Source of the DNA: Oscillospiraceae bacterium
GTDB taxonomy: Bacteria > Bacillota > Clostridia > Oscillospirales > Oscillospiraceae
Direction of reading: 5' to 3'
Assembly: GCA_902791215.1 (NCBI GenBank)
Contig: CADAUZ010000029.1
Coordinates: 1 to 64,000, forward strand
DNA: 64,000 bases
Shown here piece after piece: positions 19,496-28,379 of this stretch. A model generated the notes under the pieces. The model saw nothing but the letters and a program-made list of their open reading frames with translations, had not been told where the DNA came from and searched no databases. The number at the start of each line of letters is the position of its first letter. Position 1 is the stretch's first letter. The translations under genes were made by a program, and so were the position numbers.

Positions 19496-20799
19496 TCCAG
19501 ATCACTCTCCATTTCCGGGATTACCTCCGGGACCTTCTCGGGAGCCTTATCGATCTGGATATAAACCGCGTAGTCCGTGCCGCCGGACTTGATGGCGCCC
19601 ACATCGGTGTACCCGTCCACATAGATGCGCACCCTGGGCATGTAGGTGCCGACGGATTCATTCATGTCCGCCAGATCCGCGACTGCCCGGATGTTCTCGT
19701 CCTTGAGCTGGGCAAGGCTCTCGGGATTGCCGCGCAGGGTCACGTTCAGGCTCTTGGTAAGGATGTCGGCCGCATAGCCCTCCGTCACGTTGATGCAGGA
19801 GATATTTGTCACCTTGACGTTCTTGGTCTCCAGGCCCACGATCTCCACCGTCACCTTGGCCTCGGTGGCGCCGGTGATGTTCCTCAGCTCATTGTCAATG
19901 GGGATGACATATGTATCGCTGAAGGAGGTGGTGAAATCGGTCAGGTCGATGGAGGCGAGGTTTATCTTGTTGATGCCCGCCAGCAGCTTCGAGTCGCCCG
20001 CGAGGCTGATGGTCTCGGGCTCGATGGTGACCTTGGTGTTCTCCGCGGTCGCGCCGCCGCCCTCGATGAGGTTTACGCCCAGGCTCACGTCCTTGACAGT
20101 CAGCAGCGGCAGTGTCGCGGTCACGACATCGGTGGAGAAGCTGATGCCGGTGGTGGAGGCGGGGATGTTGTCCGCCGTCATGAGCGTGTAGCCGGTCTCC
20201 ACCTCGTAGGTGCTGTCCACGTTTTCCTTGCCGAAGCTGACCCAGGCATAGTCCACGTTTCTCAGGTACGCCTCGGGGCCGGAGAGGGTGATGGTGGCGG
20301 GCTCGAAGACCACGCTTTCGGCGATGAAGCCCTCGGCAATGGAGCCGTCAAAGCTGCCGCGCACCTGCACGGATTTGGTCGTCTGGGAGGAGACCATGAA
20401 GTTGATGGTCTCGGGGGTCTTGCGCGTGACGGAGAGGCTGCCGGTCTCGGTGCCGTCCGGGAAAATGACGGAATACTGCTGTGAGGTATATGCCGCGCGG
20501 GAAAGCTTGGACACGTCGATCTGGGCGTAGATCTGGTCGGAGTCAAGACTCCCGACGACGCGGCGGGGGCCGACGACCTCCACCGTGACGGTGCTGGTGT
20601 CCATGTCGGTGATGACAAGGTTTTTCGAGTCGCGCAGCAGCGTCTCGCCCACGAGCTGCACCCGCACGCCGCGGAAGGTCTGCTTGAATTCCTCCGTCTC
20701 CACGCTTGCCACGTACACCCACATGATGACGGAGCAGATCAGGGAGACGATCATCCAGAAGGCCCGGCTGTTATAAAGTTTTTTAATGTTTGTCTTCAT
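19492..20799 (-). CDS. cdaR: YbbR-domain protein, CdaA regulator (CdaR)
   Basis: A 435-residue protein with one N-terminal transmembrane anchor (RAFWMIVSLICSVIMWVYVA) and several YbbR repeats on the outside, recognisable by recurring VxVxG and xYxVxVD stretches. CdaR modulates the c-di-AMP synthase CdaA, and the two genes are almost always adjacent. Here the reading frames overlap by 17 bases. The usual third gene, glmM, is not present downstream; rseC follows. Confidence 0.9.
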   Translation of the reverse strand: MKTNIKKLYNSRAFWMIVSLICSVIMWVYVASVETEEFKQTFRGVRVQLVGETLLRDSKNLVITDMDTSTVTVEVVGPRRVVGSLDSDQIYAQIDVSKLSRAAYTSQQYSVIFPDGTETGSLSVTRKTPETINFMVSSQTTKSVQVRGSFDGSIAEGFIAESVVFEPATITLSGPEAYLRNVDYAWVSFGKENVDSTYEVETGYTLMTADNIPASTTGISFSTDVVTATLPLLTVKDVSLGVNLIEGGGATAENTKVTIEPETISLAGDSKLLAGINKINLASIDLTDFTTSFSDTYVIPIDNELRNITGATEAKVTVEIVGLETKNVKVTNISCINVTEGYAADILTKSLNVTLRGNPESLAQLKDENIRAVADLADMNESVGTYMPRVRIYVDGYTDVGAIKSGGTDYAVYIQIDKAPEKVPEVIPEMESDLD

Positions 20800-21721
20800 G
20801 CTTGCCCTCGCTGTCGGTCCCGTCCCCGGTCTCGTCCCCGGTCTCGTCTTCGATCTCGTCCTCGCTGTCGTCGTCCACGCGTTTGAAAAAGCTCTTGACG
20901 CCGGAGAAGAAGCCCAGCTTTTCGTCCTTTCTCTCGTCGCGTATCAGCTCCTTGGTCAGGATCGCGGCAAGCTCACCGGCGCTGACGTGGCGCTTGATCT
21001 CGTCATGGATGGCCACGCAGATATCGCCGCGCTCCTCCGAGACGATGACGGCGACGGCATCCGATTCCTCGGCAACGCCGAAGCCCGCGCGGTGGCGGGT
21101 GCCGTAGTCCTTGGAGATGTTCTGGCGCTTTGAGAGGGGCAGGATGCAGCCCGCCGCCTCGATCCTGCCGTCACGCAGGATGACCGCGCCGTCATGCAGG
21201 GGCGCGTTTTTGAAAAACAGGTTCTTGATAAGCTCGGCATTGGCGTCGGCGTTCACAACCGAGCCGGTGCCGATGATGGGCGCGAGGGAGACGTTTCGTT
21301 CAAAGACCAGCAGCGCCCCGGTTTTGGTGGCCGCCATGTCGCCGCAGGCCTGCGCCACCTCGCTGATGGCGCGGGTCATGTCCGTACCGCTTGGCCCGAT
21401 ATTGGTGTTGAGGGTGCTGCCCATGCGCTCGAGCAGACGGCGCAGCTCCGGCTGGAAGAGGATCACCAGGGCGATCATGCCGAGCTCGACCGCCTTGCGG
21501 AGGATGAAGTTTATCATGATCAGGCCGAAGAACTCCGACAGCCACAGTGCCAGCAGCACCAGGATCAGGCCCTTTGCCAGATTGATGAAGCTCGACTTGC
21601 GGACAAACCAGATCGCGCGGTAGATCAGGTAAGCGACAATGATGATATCAATAAAGTCGGCGATGCCCATTGTCGCCATGTAATTTCCTGCGCGGGCAAG
21701 TGTACTGGTTATTCTCTCCAT
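20783..21721 (-). CDS. cdaA: Diadenylate cyclase CdaA
   Basis: Makes the essential second messenger c-di-AMP from two ATP. The 312-residue protein has three N-terminal membrane helices (through about residue 90) followed by the DAC domain with the catalytic DGAVILRDGR and the ATP-binding GTRHRAGFG motifs. The C-terminal 40 residues form a highly acidic, low-complexity tail (repeated DE/GD) that is not usual in Bacillus CdaA. A clear sigma-A promoter lies upstream and probably serves the following long run of minus-strand genes. Confidence 0.95.
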   Translation of the reverse strand: MERITSTLARAGNYMATMGIADFIDIIIVAYLIYRAIWFVRKSSFINLAKGLILVLLALWLSEFFGLIMINFILRKAVELGMIALVILFQPELRRLLERMGSTLNTNIGPSGTDMTRAISEVAQACGDMAATKTGALLVFERNVSLAPIIGTGSVVNADANAELIKNLFFKNAPLHDGAVILRDGRIEAAGCILPLSKRQNISKDYGTRHRAGFGVAEESDAVAVIVSEERGDICVAIHDEIKRHVSAGELAAILTKELIRDERKDEKLGFFSGVKSFFKRVDDDSEDEIEDETGDETGDGTDSEGKHEDKH

Positions 21722-21774
21722 ATGCTGACCCCTTATCCGTACACATACTGAGTCTATTTTAATCCTATCAATAT

Positions 21775-21803
21775 ATTATATCGCAAACCGCCGGAAAAGG
21801 CAA
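21775..21803 (-). promoter_or_regulatory. Sigma-A promoter of the cdaA operon
   Basis: On the minus strand -35 TTGCCT (21803-21798), 17-bp spacer, -10 TATAAT (21780-21775). It points toward cdaA, 54 bases upstream of the ATG. Confidence 0.75.
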
Positions 21804-21891
21804 TAACCTAAACGGGACTGTTTTTCGTAAAAAAATAGGATGTCCCAAAACGGCAAATAATATTAAAATATGTTGAATACGCATTTTTTTG

Positions 21892-21920
21892 TTGTGTTTT
21901 TTTCAAAGGCATATTATACT
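21892..21920 (+). promoter_or_regulatory. Candidate promoter of the PrsW-like gene
   Basis: -35-like TTGTGT (21892-21897), 17-bp spacer, -10 TATACT (21915-21920). The leader then holds a CCCGATCA/TGATCGGG hairpin (about 21943-21963) before AGGAGG and the ATG at 22005. Confidence 0.5.
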
Positions 21921-22004
21921 GGGTGGCAGACATAAAACATCGCCCGATCATACGCTGATCGGGTACAGGCCATCGGATCCAACTTTTTATAACAGGAGGA
22001 AGCT

Positions 22005-22778
22005 ATGGGTTTTATTACTTCTCTGATCGCATTTATACTTTGCGCCTTCGTTTACGTCAGAATGATCCGCCGGGAGGTCCCCGAGCAGATCGGGAAGGCG
22101 CAGGCATGGGTCCCGGTCGGGGCCGGCCTGATCGCGCCGATCATTTCCACCGTCATTGCCGTCGGGCTCGGCATGCTGACGATCAAGCTGCACGGCGGCG
22201 AGATCACGCAATCGGGCGTGACGATGCCTGTACAGCAGGCGCAGCAGGAGACGAATGTCGTGCTCCGCTCCCTGATCAAGTCATTTCGTGTCGCCGGTTT
22301 TACCGAGGAGCTTGTCAAGCTGCTGCTGGCGCTTTTGATGGTGAAGATCTTCAAACCGAAAAACGTCTATGAATATGCCCTGGCCTTTATCGGCGTCGGC
22401 TTCGGCTTCACGGCGCTGGAGGAGGTCCTCTACGGCGGCGGCGGACTTGCATCGCTCTCCCGTCTGCCCGGCTTTGCCATGCACATGGTCTTTGCTATAC
22501 TCATGGGTGTAAACCTCGGCCTTGCGCGCTATGCAAAGCTGCACGGCGGCAGCGCGGGAAAACATATCTTCCTCGGCCTGTTCCTGCCGGTACTGTGGCA
22601 TACGCTTTACGATGCGGCGACAGCCTTCAACGCGGGCCTTGAATCTACCGACGAGAATGTCCAGGTGGCAGCGGTCGTGATCGCCCTCATCGTGACCGTC
22701 GCCTCGACGGTGCTGCAGTTCGTGCTGCTTGTCAGATTCAAGAACAATGCCGTCAAATACAGCGAGATGGTGTATTAA
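22005..22778 (+). CDS. PrsW-like intramembrane metalloprotease
   Basis: A polytopic 257-residue membrane protein with the conserved glutamate pairs of the PrsW/CPBP-like families: FTEELVKLLLAL around residue 100, ALEEVLYGGGG near 142, HMVFAILMG and a final HTLYDAATAF. In Bacillus PrsW starts degradation of the anti-sigma factor RsiW. No sigma/anti-sigma pair is next to it here, so the substrate is unknown. ATG follows ACAGGAGGAAGCT. The gene is divergent from cdaA. Confidence 0.8.
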   Translation: MGFITSLIAFILCAFVYVRMIRREVPEQIGKAQAWVPVGAGLIAPIISTVIAVGLGMLTIKLHGGEITQSGVTMPVQQAQQETNVVLRSLIKSFRVAGFTEELVKLLLALLMVKIFKPKNVYEYALAFIGVGFGFTALEEVLYGGGGLASLSRLPGFAMHMVFAILMGVNLGLARYAKLHGGSAGKHIFLGLFLPVLWHTLYDAATAFNAGLESTDENVQVAAVVIALIVTVASTVLQFVLLVRFKNNAVKYSEMVY

Positions 22779-22822
22779 GAAGCTGTCTCAGACATAGAAA
22801 TGCGGGAAGAGAGCGCCGATAC

Positions 22823-23398
22823 ATGCAGTACGGGAAAACGATCACGCTCAAAGACGGCAGGCCCTGTGTCCTTCGCAGCGGCACGGAGCGGGACGGACAG
22901 GCCCTTCTGGAGCTCTTCATCCTGACCCACACGCAGACCGAATTTCTGGTCGATTACCCGGATGAGATCACCATGACGGCGGAGGAAGAGATGCAGTTTC
23001 TCAAGACCAAGGCCGAAAGCGGCAACGAGGTCGAGATCCTCGCCGTGGTCGACGGCAGGGTCGTCGGCTCTTCCGGGATCTGGTGCGTGCGGGACCGGGC
23101 CAAGCTCAGGCACCGGGCCTGGTTCGGCGTCAGCGTCGCCGGGGACTTCTGGGGTCTCGGCATCGGGCGGGCGCTGACGGAGGCCGCCGTCGAATGCGCA
23201 AAAGCGGCAGGCTATCGGCAGCTCGAGCTCGAGGTGCTGGCAGACAACGAAAAGGCCATCGCCCTGTATAAGAGCGTGGGCTTCACGGAATACGGCAGGA
23301 ATCCTCTGGGAATAAACCTGCGCGGCAGCGGCTGTCACGCGCTGGTGCTCATGCGGCTGGAATTACAGGCTTGTGTATGCATTCAGGATGGTTTATAA
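22823..23398 (+). CDS. GNAT family N-acetyltransferase
   Basis: A 191-residue acetyl-CoA-dependent acetyltransferase. The GNAT motif A is visible as FWGLGIGRALTEAAVECAKA (acetyl-CoA pyrophosphate loop), followed by motif B LADNEKAIALYKSVGFTEYG. The substrate cannot be deduced. The gene follows the PrsW-like gene by 44 bases and may be co-transcribed. Confidence 0.85.
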   Translation: MQYGKTITLKDGRPCVLRSGTERDGQALLELFILTHTQTEFLVDYPDEITMTAEEEMQFLKTKAESGNEVEILAVVDGRVVGSSGIWCVRDRAKLRHRAWFGVSVAGDFWGLGIGRALTEAAVECAKAAGYRQLELEVLADNEKAIALYKSVGFTEYGRNPLGINLRGSGCHALVLMRLELQACVCIQDGL

Positions 23399-23440
23399 TG
23401 AATATATCCCCGGAAAGATTAAAAAACGGAGGTACTGCGC

Positions 23441-24064
23441 ATGAAAAGAGTTCTGGCAATTGTGATGCTCCTGCTGGTGCTTTCGGGCCTTGCCGGATGC
23501 GCCAGGCTCAGAAGCGGCATCCACGACCTGCACGGCAGCATCATCGGCAACGAATATAACATCGACATTTTCGACAACACCGGCGTGCGCACCCTGCGCT
23601 CGCACGGCAAGCGGATCGACATCGACAACAACGTCGTCGAGGAGCGGACCTATTCCTCCACGACGGACGAGTGGTACACCACCAAGACCTTAAGCTCCGT
23701 CATCACCATCAAGATCGACGGCAAGCAGCTCATCTCCTGCGGGGACACCTGCATCTTTTACGACAAGAAGCTCGTGCCGGAATATGAGTTCTATCTGGAC
23801 AACATCGACAGCTCTTCCTCGGGCGTCTGGAGCACGACCCTGGTCAACGGTCTGGTCAACAGTGTGAAAAACCAGTTCGGCAAGCCCATGGTGGTCGTTG
23901 TCAAGTCTCAGATGGGCGCGCCGATCTACGCCTTCTCCGGCAACAAGGTCTACTGGGAGGTGCAGGAGGATCTGCCGCGGTTCACAAAGCTCATGATCGA
24001 CGGCATGGCCCTCTACATCCACCGCGCAAACTTCCAGATCATCGACAAGTCCCTGCTGGACTGA
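23441..24064 (+). CDS. DUF5052-like lipoprotein
   Basis: A 207-residue exported lipoprotein: signal peptide MKRVLAIVMLLLVLSGLAGC with a good lipobox (LAGC, cysteine 20). The mature part begins ARLRSGIHDLHGSIIGNEYN, which resembles the DUF5052 family of Firmicute lipoproteins; function unknown. AACGGAGG precedes the ATG and an intrinsic terminator follows. Confidence 0.65.
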   Translation: MKRVLAIVMLLLVLSGLAGCARLRSGIHDLHGSIIGNEYNIDIFDNTGVRTLRSHGKRIDIDNNVVEERTYSSTTDEWYTTKTLSSVITIKIDGKQLISCGDTCIFYDKKLVPEYEFYLDNIDSSSSGVWSTTLVNGLVNSVKNQFGKPMVVVVKSQMGAPIYAFSGNKVYWEVQEDLPRFTKLMIDGMALYIHRANFQIIDKSLLD

Positions 24065-24073
24065 TACGAAAAC

Positions 24074-24107
24074 GGAGGCTGTTTTCTGTGTACAGCCTCC
24101 TGTTTTT
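24074..24107 (+). terminator. Terminator after the DUF5052-like gene
   Basis: GGAGGCTGT pairs with ACAGCCTCC, followed by TGTTTTT, eight bases beyond the stop codon. It ends against the stop of the converging preA-like gene. Confidence 0.85.
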
Positions 24108-25605
24108 ATTTCTTTTTTGCGATACGCTTTGGGCTTGGGCTGATGGCTCTGGCGGGACATACCAGCAGGCACAGATGACAGCCGACGCATTTTGTCCCGT
24201 CCAGCAGCGGCTTCCGGTCGCGGCCGAGCCTGAGCGCCTGGTGCCCGCCGTCCATGCACGAGATCACGCAGCGCCCGCAGCCGATACAGTCGGCCCGGTG
24301 GAATTTGGGGAAAACCACCGTGTCCCGCTCGAGGATGTCCGTCGTCTCGCTGACGGCGTCCAGCGCGAGGCCCTGCGCCTCTTTGACGCTCTGAAAGCCC
24401 TTTTCCGCAAGGTACAGGTTCAATCCCTCTTTCAGATCGTCGATGATGCGATAGCCGTACTGCATCACCGCCGTGGTCACCTGGATGCTCCCGGCCCCCA
24501 GCAGGATAAACTCCAGCGCGTCCGACCACTCGTCCACACCGCCCATGCCGCTTATGTGCATGCCTTTTAGATTGGGGTTCTTGCCAAGCTCGGCTATAAA
24601 GCGCAGGGCGATGGGCTTGACCGCGCTGCCGCTGTAGCCCCCGAAGGCAGACATGCCTCTGACTGCCGGGGCCGACACATAGGTGTGGGCGTTGACCCCG
24701 ATGACGCTTTTGATGGTATTGATGGCAGACACCCCGTCCGCTCCGCCGCAGAGAGCGGCAATCGCCGCCGTGCTCATGGACGCGACGTTCGGCGTGAGCT
24801 TTGCGAGTATGGGGATGTGCGCGCCGCGTCTCGCCGCGGCGGTGAAGCGCTCCACCAGCTCCGGCACCTGGCCGATATCCGAGCCGAGGCCCTCTTCCGC
24901 CATGTTGGGGCAGGAGAAGTTGAGCTCAATGGCGTCCGCGCCGTTTTCCTCGCAGGCGCGCGCAAGCTGCTCCCACTCCCGCTCGTTCTGCCCCATGATG
25001 GAGGCGAGGATAAACTTTGTAGGGTACTTCGCCTTCAGGCGGCGGAAGATCTCCATATTCTCCGCCACGCTGTGGTCCGAAAGCTGCTCGATATTCTTGA
25101 AGCCGATGATGCTGCCGTTGTCGCCGCTGATGGCCGAGTAGCGGGGCGAGGCCTCGTGGATATCAAAGGAGCATATCGTCTTGTACGAAACGCCGGCCCA
25201 GCCCGCCTCAAAGGCCCTGGCGCACATGTCATAGGTGCTTGCGACCACGGAGGAGGAGAGGAAAAACGGGTTTTCGATCGGGATGCCGCACAGCTCCGTG
25301 CGAAGCCTGTCCTCGTTTTTGGGCACCGGGATCTCAAGCTCCGGACGCACCTCGTCATACAGCCGCGTGACCAGGGAGCGGATCGGCACCTCAGCCGGGC
25401 GGACACAGGCGGCCTCGCAGGCGGCGTCACAGTCCGCGCAGGGATTCAAGTCCGGCAGGCGGGACGCCGCGCCCTTTTCGTTGTCAAACCATATGCTGCG
25501 CAGGAGTCCCGCCGGGTCGAGCCTTGAACAGGCGCGGGAACACGGCGCGTCATAGCACAGCGCGCATCGGAGCATATCCTCGCGGTACAGTTTTCTCTCA
25601 AACAT
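24106..25605 (-). CDS. PreA-like dihydropyrimidine dehydrogenase with extra N-terminal Cys-rich domain
   Basis: A DHODH-fold FMN enzyme related to the PreA subunit of NAD-dependent dihydropyrimidine dehydrogenase. Start at ATG 25605 (MFERKLYREDMLRCALCYDA) follows AAGGAGG; the longer upstream frame lacks support. The 499-residue product has a cysteine-rich N-terminus (CALCYDAPCSRAC and NPCADCDAACEAAC), the TIM barrel with IELNFSCPNM and ISGMGGVDEWSDALEF, and two C-terminal 4Fe-4S motifs (CIGCGRCVISC, CVGCHLCLLVCP). The N-terminal segment resembles the Fe-S part that normally sits on the partner PreT. No preT is adjacent, so its electron donor is unknown. Confidence 0.8.
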   Translation of the reverse strand: MFERKLYREDMLRCALCYDAPCSRACSRLDPAGLLRSIWFDNEKGAASRLPDLNPCADCDAACEAACVRPAEVPIRSLVTRLYDEVRPELEIPVPKNEDRLRTELCGIPIENPFFLSSSVVASTYDMCARAFEAGWAGVSYKTICSFDIHEASPRYSAISGDNGSIIGFKNIEQLSDHSVAENMEIFRRLKAKYPTKFILASIMGQNEREWEQLARACEENGADAIELNFSCPNMAEEGLGSDIGQVPELVERFTAAARRGAHIPILAKLTPNVASMSTAAIAALCGGADGVSAINTIKSVIGVNAHTYVSAPAVRGMSAFGGYSGSAVKPIALRFIAELGKNPNLKGMHISGMGGVDEWSDALEFILLGAGSIQVTTAVMQYGYRIIDDLKEGLNLYLAEKGFQSVKEAQGLALDAVSETTDILERDTVVFPKFHRADCIGCGRCVISCMDGGHQALRLGRDRKPLLDGTKCVGCHLCLLVCPARAISPSPKRIAKKK

Positions 25606-25738
25606 TCTGTCGTTCCTCCTTGAAACGGCGGCGGCTGCCATGCGGGCGGCGCTTGAATATTCCAGCAAACCTGTAGAATGATCTGTGCTTATTATATCAG
25701 CTTTTGTGCATATTGCAATATAAAAGAGATGAAAAGTG

Positions 25739-25787
25739 TGAAAAAAATACCGCACAAGGCGTCTTAACATCATTGCCTTGTGCGGTA
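25739..25787 (-). terminator. Terminator after the ABC transporter operon
   Basis: A 14-bp stem (ATACCGCACAAGGC with GCCTTGTGCGGTAT) followed on the minus strand by seven U residues, just after the ATPase stop at 25794. Confidence 0.85.
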
Positions 25788-25793
25788 TTTCCA

Positions 25794-26381
25794 TTATACG
25801 AAACACCCGTCTCTGTAGCGCAGGACGCGGCAGCCGAGAGCATACGCCTCCCGCTCGTTGTGGGTGATGAGCAGGAGCGCGGCATCCCCCAGGGCGTCCG
25901 CCGTGACGCGCAGGACGCGGTCTCTCAGCGCTTCGTCCATGGCCTTGAAGGGCTCGTCCATGACCAGAAGCTCCGGCCCCGGCGCGAGGGCGCGGGCGAT
26001 GGACACGCGCTGCTGCATGCCGCCCGAGAGCTCTGACGGATAAAGCGTTGACGAGTCCCCGAGCTCCAGCCGCTCAAGCCAGGCGCGGGCTTCCTCCACG
26101 GTCCGGGCGCTGTCGGAGAGGACGAGGTTCACATTCTCCGCCGCCGTCAGCCACGGCAGCAGGCGCGGCTCCTGAAAGACGGCGGCGATGCGCGCAAAGC
26201 CGCAGCTCACCGTGCCGGAATCCGGGTTGTGCAGAGAAAGCGCAACGCGGGCAAGCGTCGTCTTCCCGCAGCCGGAGGGGCCCGTCAGGGCGACCCTCTC
26301 CCCTTTTTCGAGCCGCAGGCTGCATTTGTCCAGCACCTGCTTTTCGCCGAAGCGGACGGAGATTTCCTTAAGATTCAGCAT
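25794..26381 (-). CDS. ABC transporter ATP-binding protein (SsuB/TauB-like)
   Basis: Cytosolic ATPase of a nitrate/sulfonate/thiamine-precursor type importer. Start at ATG 26381 (MLNLKEISVRFGEKQVLDKC), 10 bases after AAGGAG, overlapping the permease stop by 14 bases. The 195-residue product contains Walker A GPSGCGKTT, the signature LSGGMQQRVSIARAL, Walker B LLVMDEP and the switch histidine (LLITHNE). It is about 50 residues shorter than usual, lacking the C-terminal extension, but the catalytic core is complete. Confidence 0.85.
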   Translation of the reverse strand: MLNLKEISVRFGEKQVLDKCSLRLEKGERVALTGPSGCGKTTLARVALSLHNPDSGTVSCGFARIAAVFQEPRLLPWLTAAENVNLVLSDSARTVEEARAWLERLELGDSSTLYPSELSGGMQQRVSIARALAPGPELLVMDEPFKAMDEALRDRVLRVTADALGDAALLLITHNEREAYALGCRVLRYRDGCFV

Positions 26382-27135
26382 GGGCCCGCTCCTTTCTCCC
26401 GATGCCGTCCACAAGGCGCAGGATCACGCGCTCGATGAGAAAGCTCAGCAGTACCACCGCCGCCGTCCAGGCAAAAAGCTCGGTGGTCTCGAGATAGAGC
26501 TTTGCCTCATAGATGCTCTTGCCGATGGAATACGGCGGCACGGTCAGCACCTCGGCGGCGATCCCGGCCTTCCAGCCGAGCCCCAGCGCAGAGCGCAGAG
26601 CCGCACGCAGATGGGGCAGCACCGACGGCCATACGATCCGGCGAAAGGTCTTCATGCGCGGGAAGCGGTATACCGAGGCAAGCTCCAGAAGCTGCGGGTC
26701 GATCCCCGCAAGCCCGGCGGCGGTGTTGGCCCAGACCACCGGCAGCACCATCAGCCCCGCGATGAACACGGGCACCGCGTCTCTCCCCAGCCACACCAGG
26801 GCCAGGATGATGAAGGATGCCACGGGTGTACTTTTGAGAAGCGTCATGACAGGGCTTAAAAGCTCCCGGGCGAGTCTGCTTTTGTGGGTGAGCAGCCCTG
26901 TAAGAACACCGAGAACAACCGCCGATAGGATGCCCGTCAGCACCCGCAGGATCGTCCGCGCGAGTGTGCGCCAGAAGGCCCCGGTCGAGGCAAGCGCGAT
27001 AAGCTTTTTTAAAACCGCCTCAAGGCCGGGCAGGAGCAGCTCCTTCCCCACCGCCGCGGCGGCAAGCTGCCAGACCATAAGCCAGAAGACAGCCACCGCG
27101 AGGCGGCGCAGGGCTTTTGACAGCGCGGGGTTCAT
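26368..27135 (-). CDS. ABC transporter permease (SsuC/TauC-like)
   Basis: A 255-residue inner-membrane permease with about six hydrophobic segments and a BPD_transp_1 loop (the EAA-like stretch around VYRFPRMKTFRRIVWPSVLP). Its ATG overlaps the binding-protein stop by four bases (27132-27135). With the flanking genes it forms a three-part importer of the SsuABC/TauABC/ThiXYZ group. Confidence 0.85.
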   Translation of the reverse strand: MNPALSKALRRLAVAVFWLMVWQLAAAAVGKELLLPGLEAVLKKLIALASTGAFWRTLARTILRVLTGILSAVVLGVLTGLLTHKSRLARELLSPVMTLLKSTPVASFIILALVWLGRDAVPVFIAGLMVLPVVWANTAAGLAGIDPQLLELASVYRFPRMKTFRRIVWPSVLPHLRAALRSALGLGWKAGIAAEVLTVPPYSIGKSIYEAKLYLETTELFAWTAAVVLLSFLIERVILRLVDGIGRKERAHAES

Positions 27136-28094
27136 TGCAGGATGCAGTAGAAGTCCTCACCGGGGAGCTTGCCGCCGATGGACTGGGGCGCCTTCCGGGA
27201 CATGATCTCCAGAAACGCGCCGAGCTCACGCTGCATATCCTCGCCGGTGACAAAGCAGATATTGCAGTTGGGGATCGCCTTGGCGGCGACGGCGGCCTTG
27301 GCGAAGATGCCCGCCGCCTCGATGTTTTTCGCCGCGGTCTCGGTGTCCTCGGTCAGAAGCTTGACGGAGGCCTCATAGTCCGCGAGAAAGGCCTTGACGG
27401 CGTCGGGGTGAGCTTCGGCAAAGTCGCGGCGCACGACCACGCAGCCCTGGACGAGGCTGCCCGGCTCCATGACCTTGTCCCACTCTTCGGTGAGGTCGAG
27501 GGCCACAGTGAGATCCGGGTTCTGGCTCTTTGCCACCGTCACCATGGGCTCGGGCAGAACGGCGAGACCTACCTGCCCCGCGGCGACGGCGGTGTTGAGC
27601 TCGGCGGGCTGGGCATAGCCGGTATCAATTTCGAGCTCGATGCCGTACTTGCTGCAGAGCGCGGCAAAGATGAAGCTGGGGTTCTGGGCGGGGGCATAGA
27701 CCGTCTTGCCGTTGAGGTCGGCAATGCTCTCGATCTTCTCCTTGCCGTCCGTCACGAGGTACAGTACGCCCCGGGTGTTGAGGGCCAGCACCTGCACCGC
27801 GCCTTCGGTCTTGTTGTAAAGGGCCGCGGCGGCGTTTGTCGGGAGGGCCGCGATATCGCAGTCGCCGCTTACGAGCGCGGCGGTGACGACGGAGGGATCG
27901 GTCTCCACGGTGAAGGTGTACTCCGGGCAGACCTTGTTCTCATTATCTGCAATCATGCCTGCCATGCCGAAGCCGGTGGTGCCGTTGAGGGTATAGACAC
28001 GGGTATTCACCGCCGCATCCGCCGAGGCCGTGCCCGCAAACAGGCAGAGAACAAGGGCGAGGGCGAGGGTCAGGACAGCGATTCTCTTTTTCAT
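27132..28094 (-). CDS. ABC transporter substrate-binding protein (NMT1/THI5/SsuA-like)
   Basis: A 320-residue exported binding protein. It has a signal peptide (MKKRIAVLTLALALVLCLFA) without a clear lipobox, then an SBP fold with VSGDCDIAALPTNAAAAL and GQVGLAVLPEPMV typical of the SsuA/NMT1-like class. Possible ligands include sulfonates, nitrate-like anions or thiamine precursors; nothing in the sequence decides. It follows a TM1266-type regulator gene by about 17 bases. Confidence 0.8.
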   Translation of the reverse strand: MKKRIAVLTLALALVLCLFAGTASADAAVNTRVYTLNGTTGFGMAGMIADNENKVCPEYTFTVETDPSVVTAALVSGDCDIAALPTNAAAALYNKTEGAVQVLALNTRGVLYLVTDGKEKIESIADLNGKTVYAPAQNPSFIFAALCSKYGIELEIDTGYAQPAELNTAVAAGQVGLAVLPEPMVTVAKSQNPDLTVALDLTEEWDKVMEPGSLVQGCVVVRRDFAEAHPDAVKAFLADYEASVKLLTEDTETAAKNIEAAGIFAKAAVAAKAIPNCNICFVTGEDMQRELGAFLEIMSRKAPQSIGGKLPGEDFYCILQ

Positions 28095-28111
28095 GTTGTG
28101 ATGATCTCCTT

Positions 28112-28363
28112 TTATTTTGTACTCTTCGGGGTTACGGCCTTGGCGCTGACGCCGGGCAGCCGCCCGAGCTTTCCGCTCAGGGCGTTGATGGTGTCCATGG
28201 GCGCGTCCAGGACCAGGCAGATCACGTTCACGCCCCTGTCGTGGTCCGGGATGCCCATGCGCCCGCGGATATACGGGGCGTAGTCATGCAGCAGGGCGTT
28301 GAGCGTGTCCACCGATTCCGGCTCCTCCACCAGAATGGCGATGGCGGCAATGCGTGTTTCCAT
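28112..28363 (-). CDS. TM1266-type iron-only hydrogenase system regulator
   Basis: An 83-residue ferredoxin-like-fold (ACT/NikR-C-like) protein, METRIAAIAILVEEPESVDT onward, matching the family annotated as putative regulator of iron-only hydrogenase systems after TM1266. Start at ATG 28363 after AAAGGAG. It lies divergent from hydCBA, which supports the family's name, and is also the first gene of an operon with an SsuABC-like importer. Family members lack a proven function; the attenuator-like leader in front suggests ligand control. Confidence 0.8.
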   Translation of the reverse strand: METRIAAIAILVEEPESVDTLNALLHDYAPYIRGRMGIPDHDRGVNVICLVLDAPMDTINALSGKLGRLPGVSAKAVTPKSTK

Positions 28364-28379
28364 TGTGCTCCTTTCCGCC

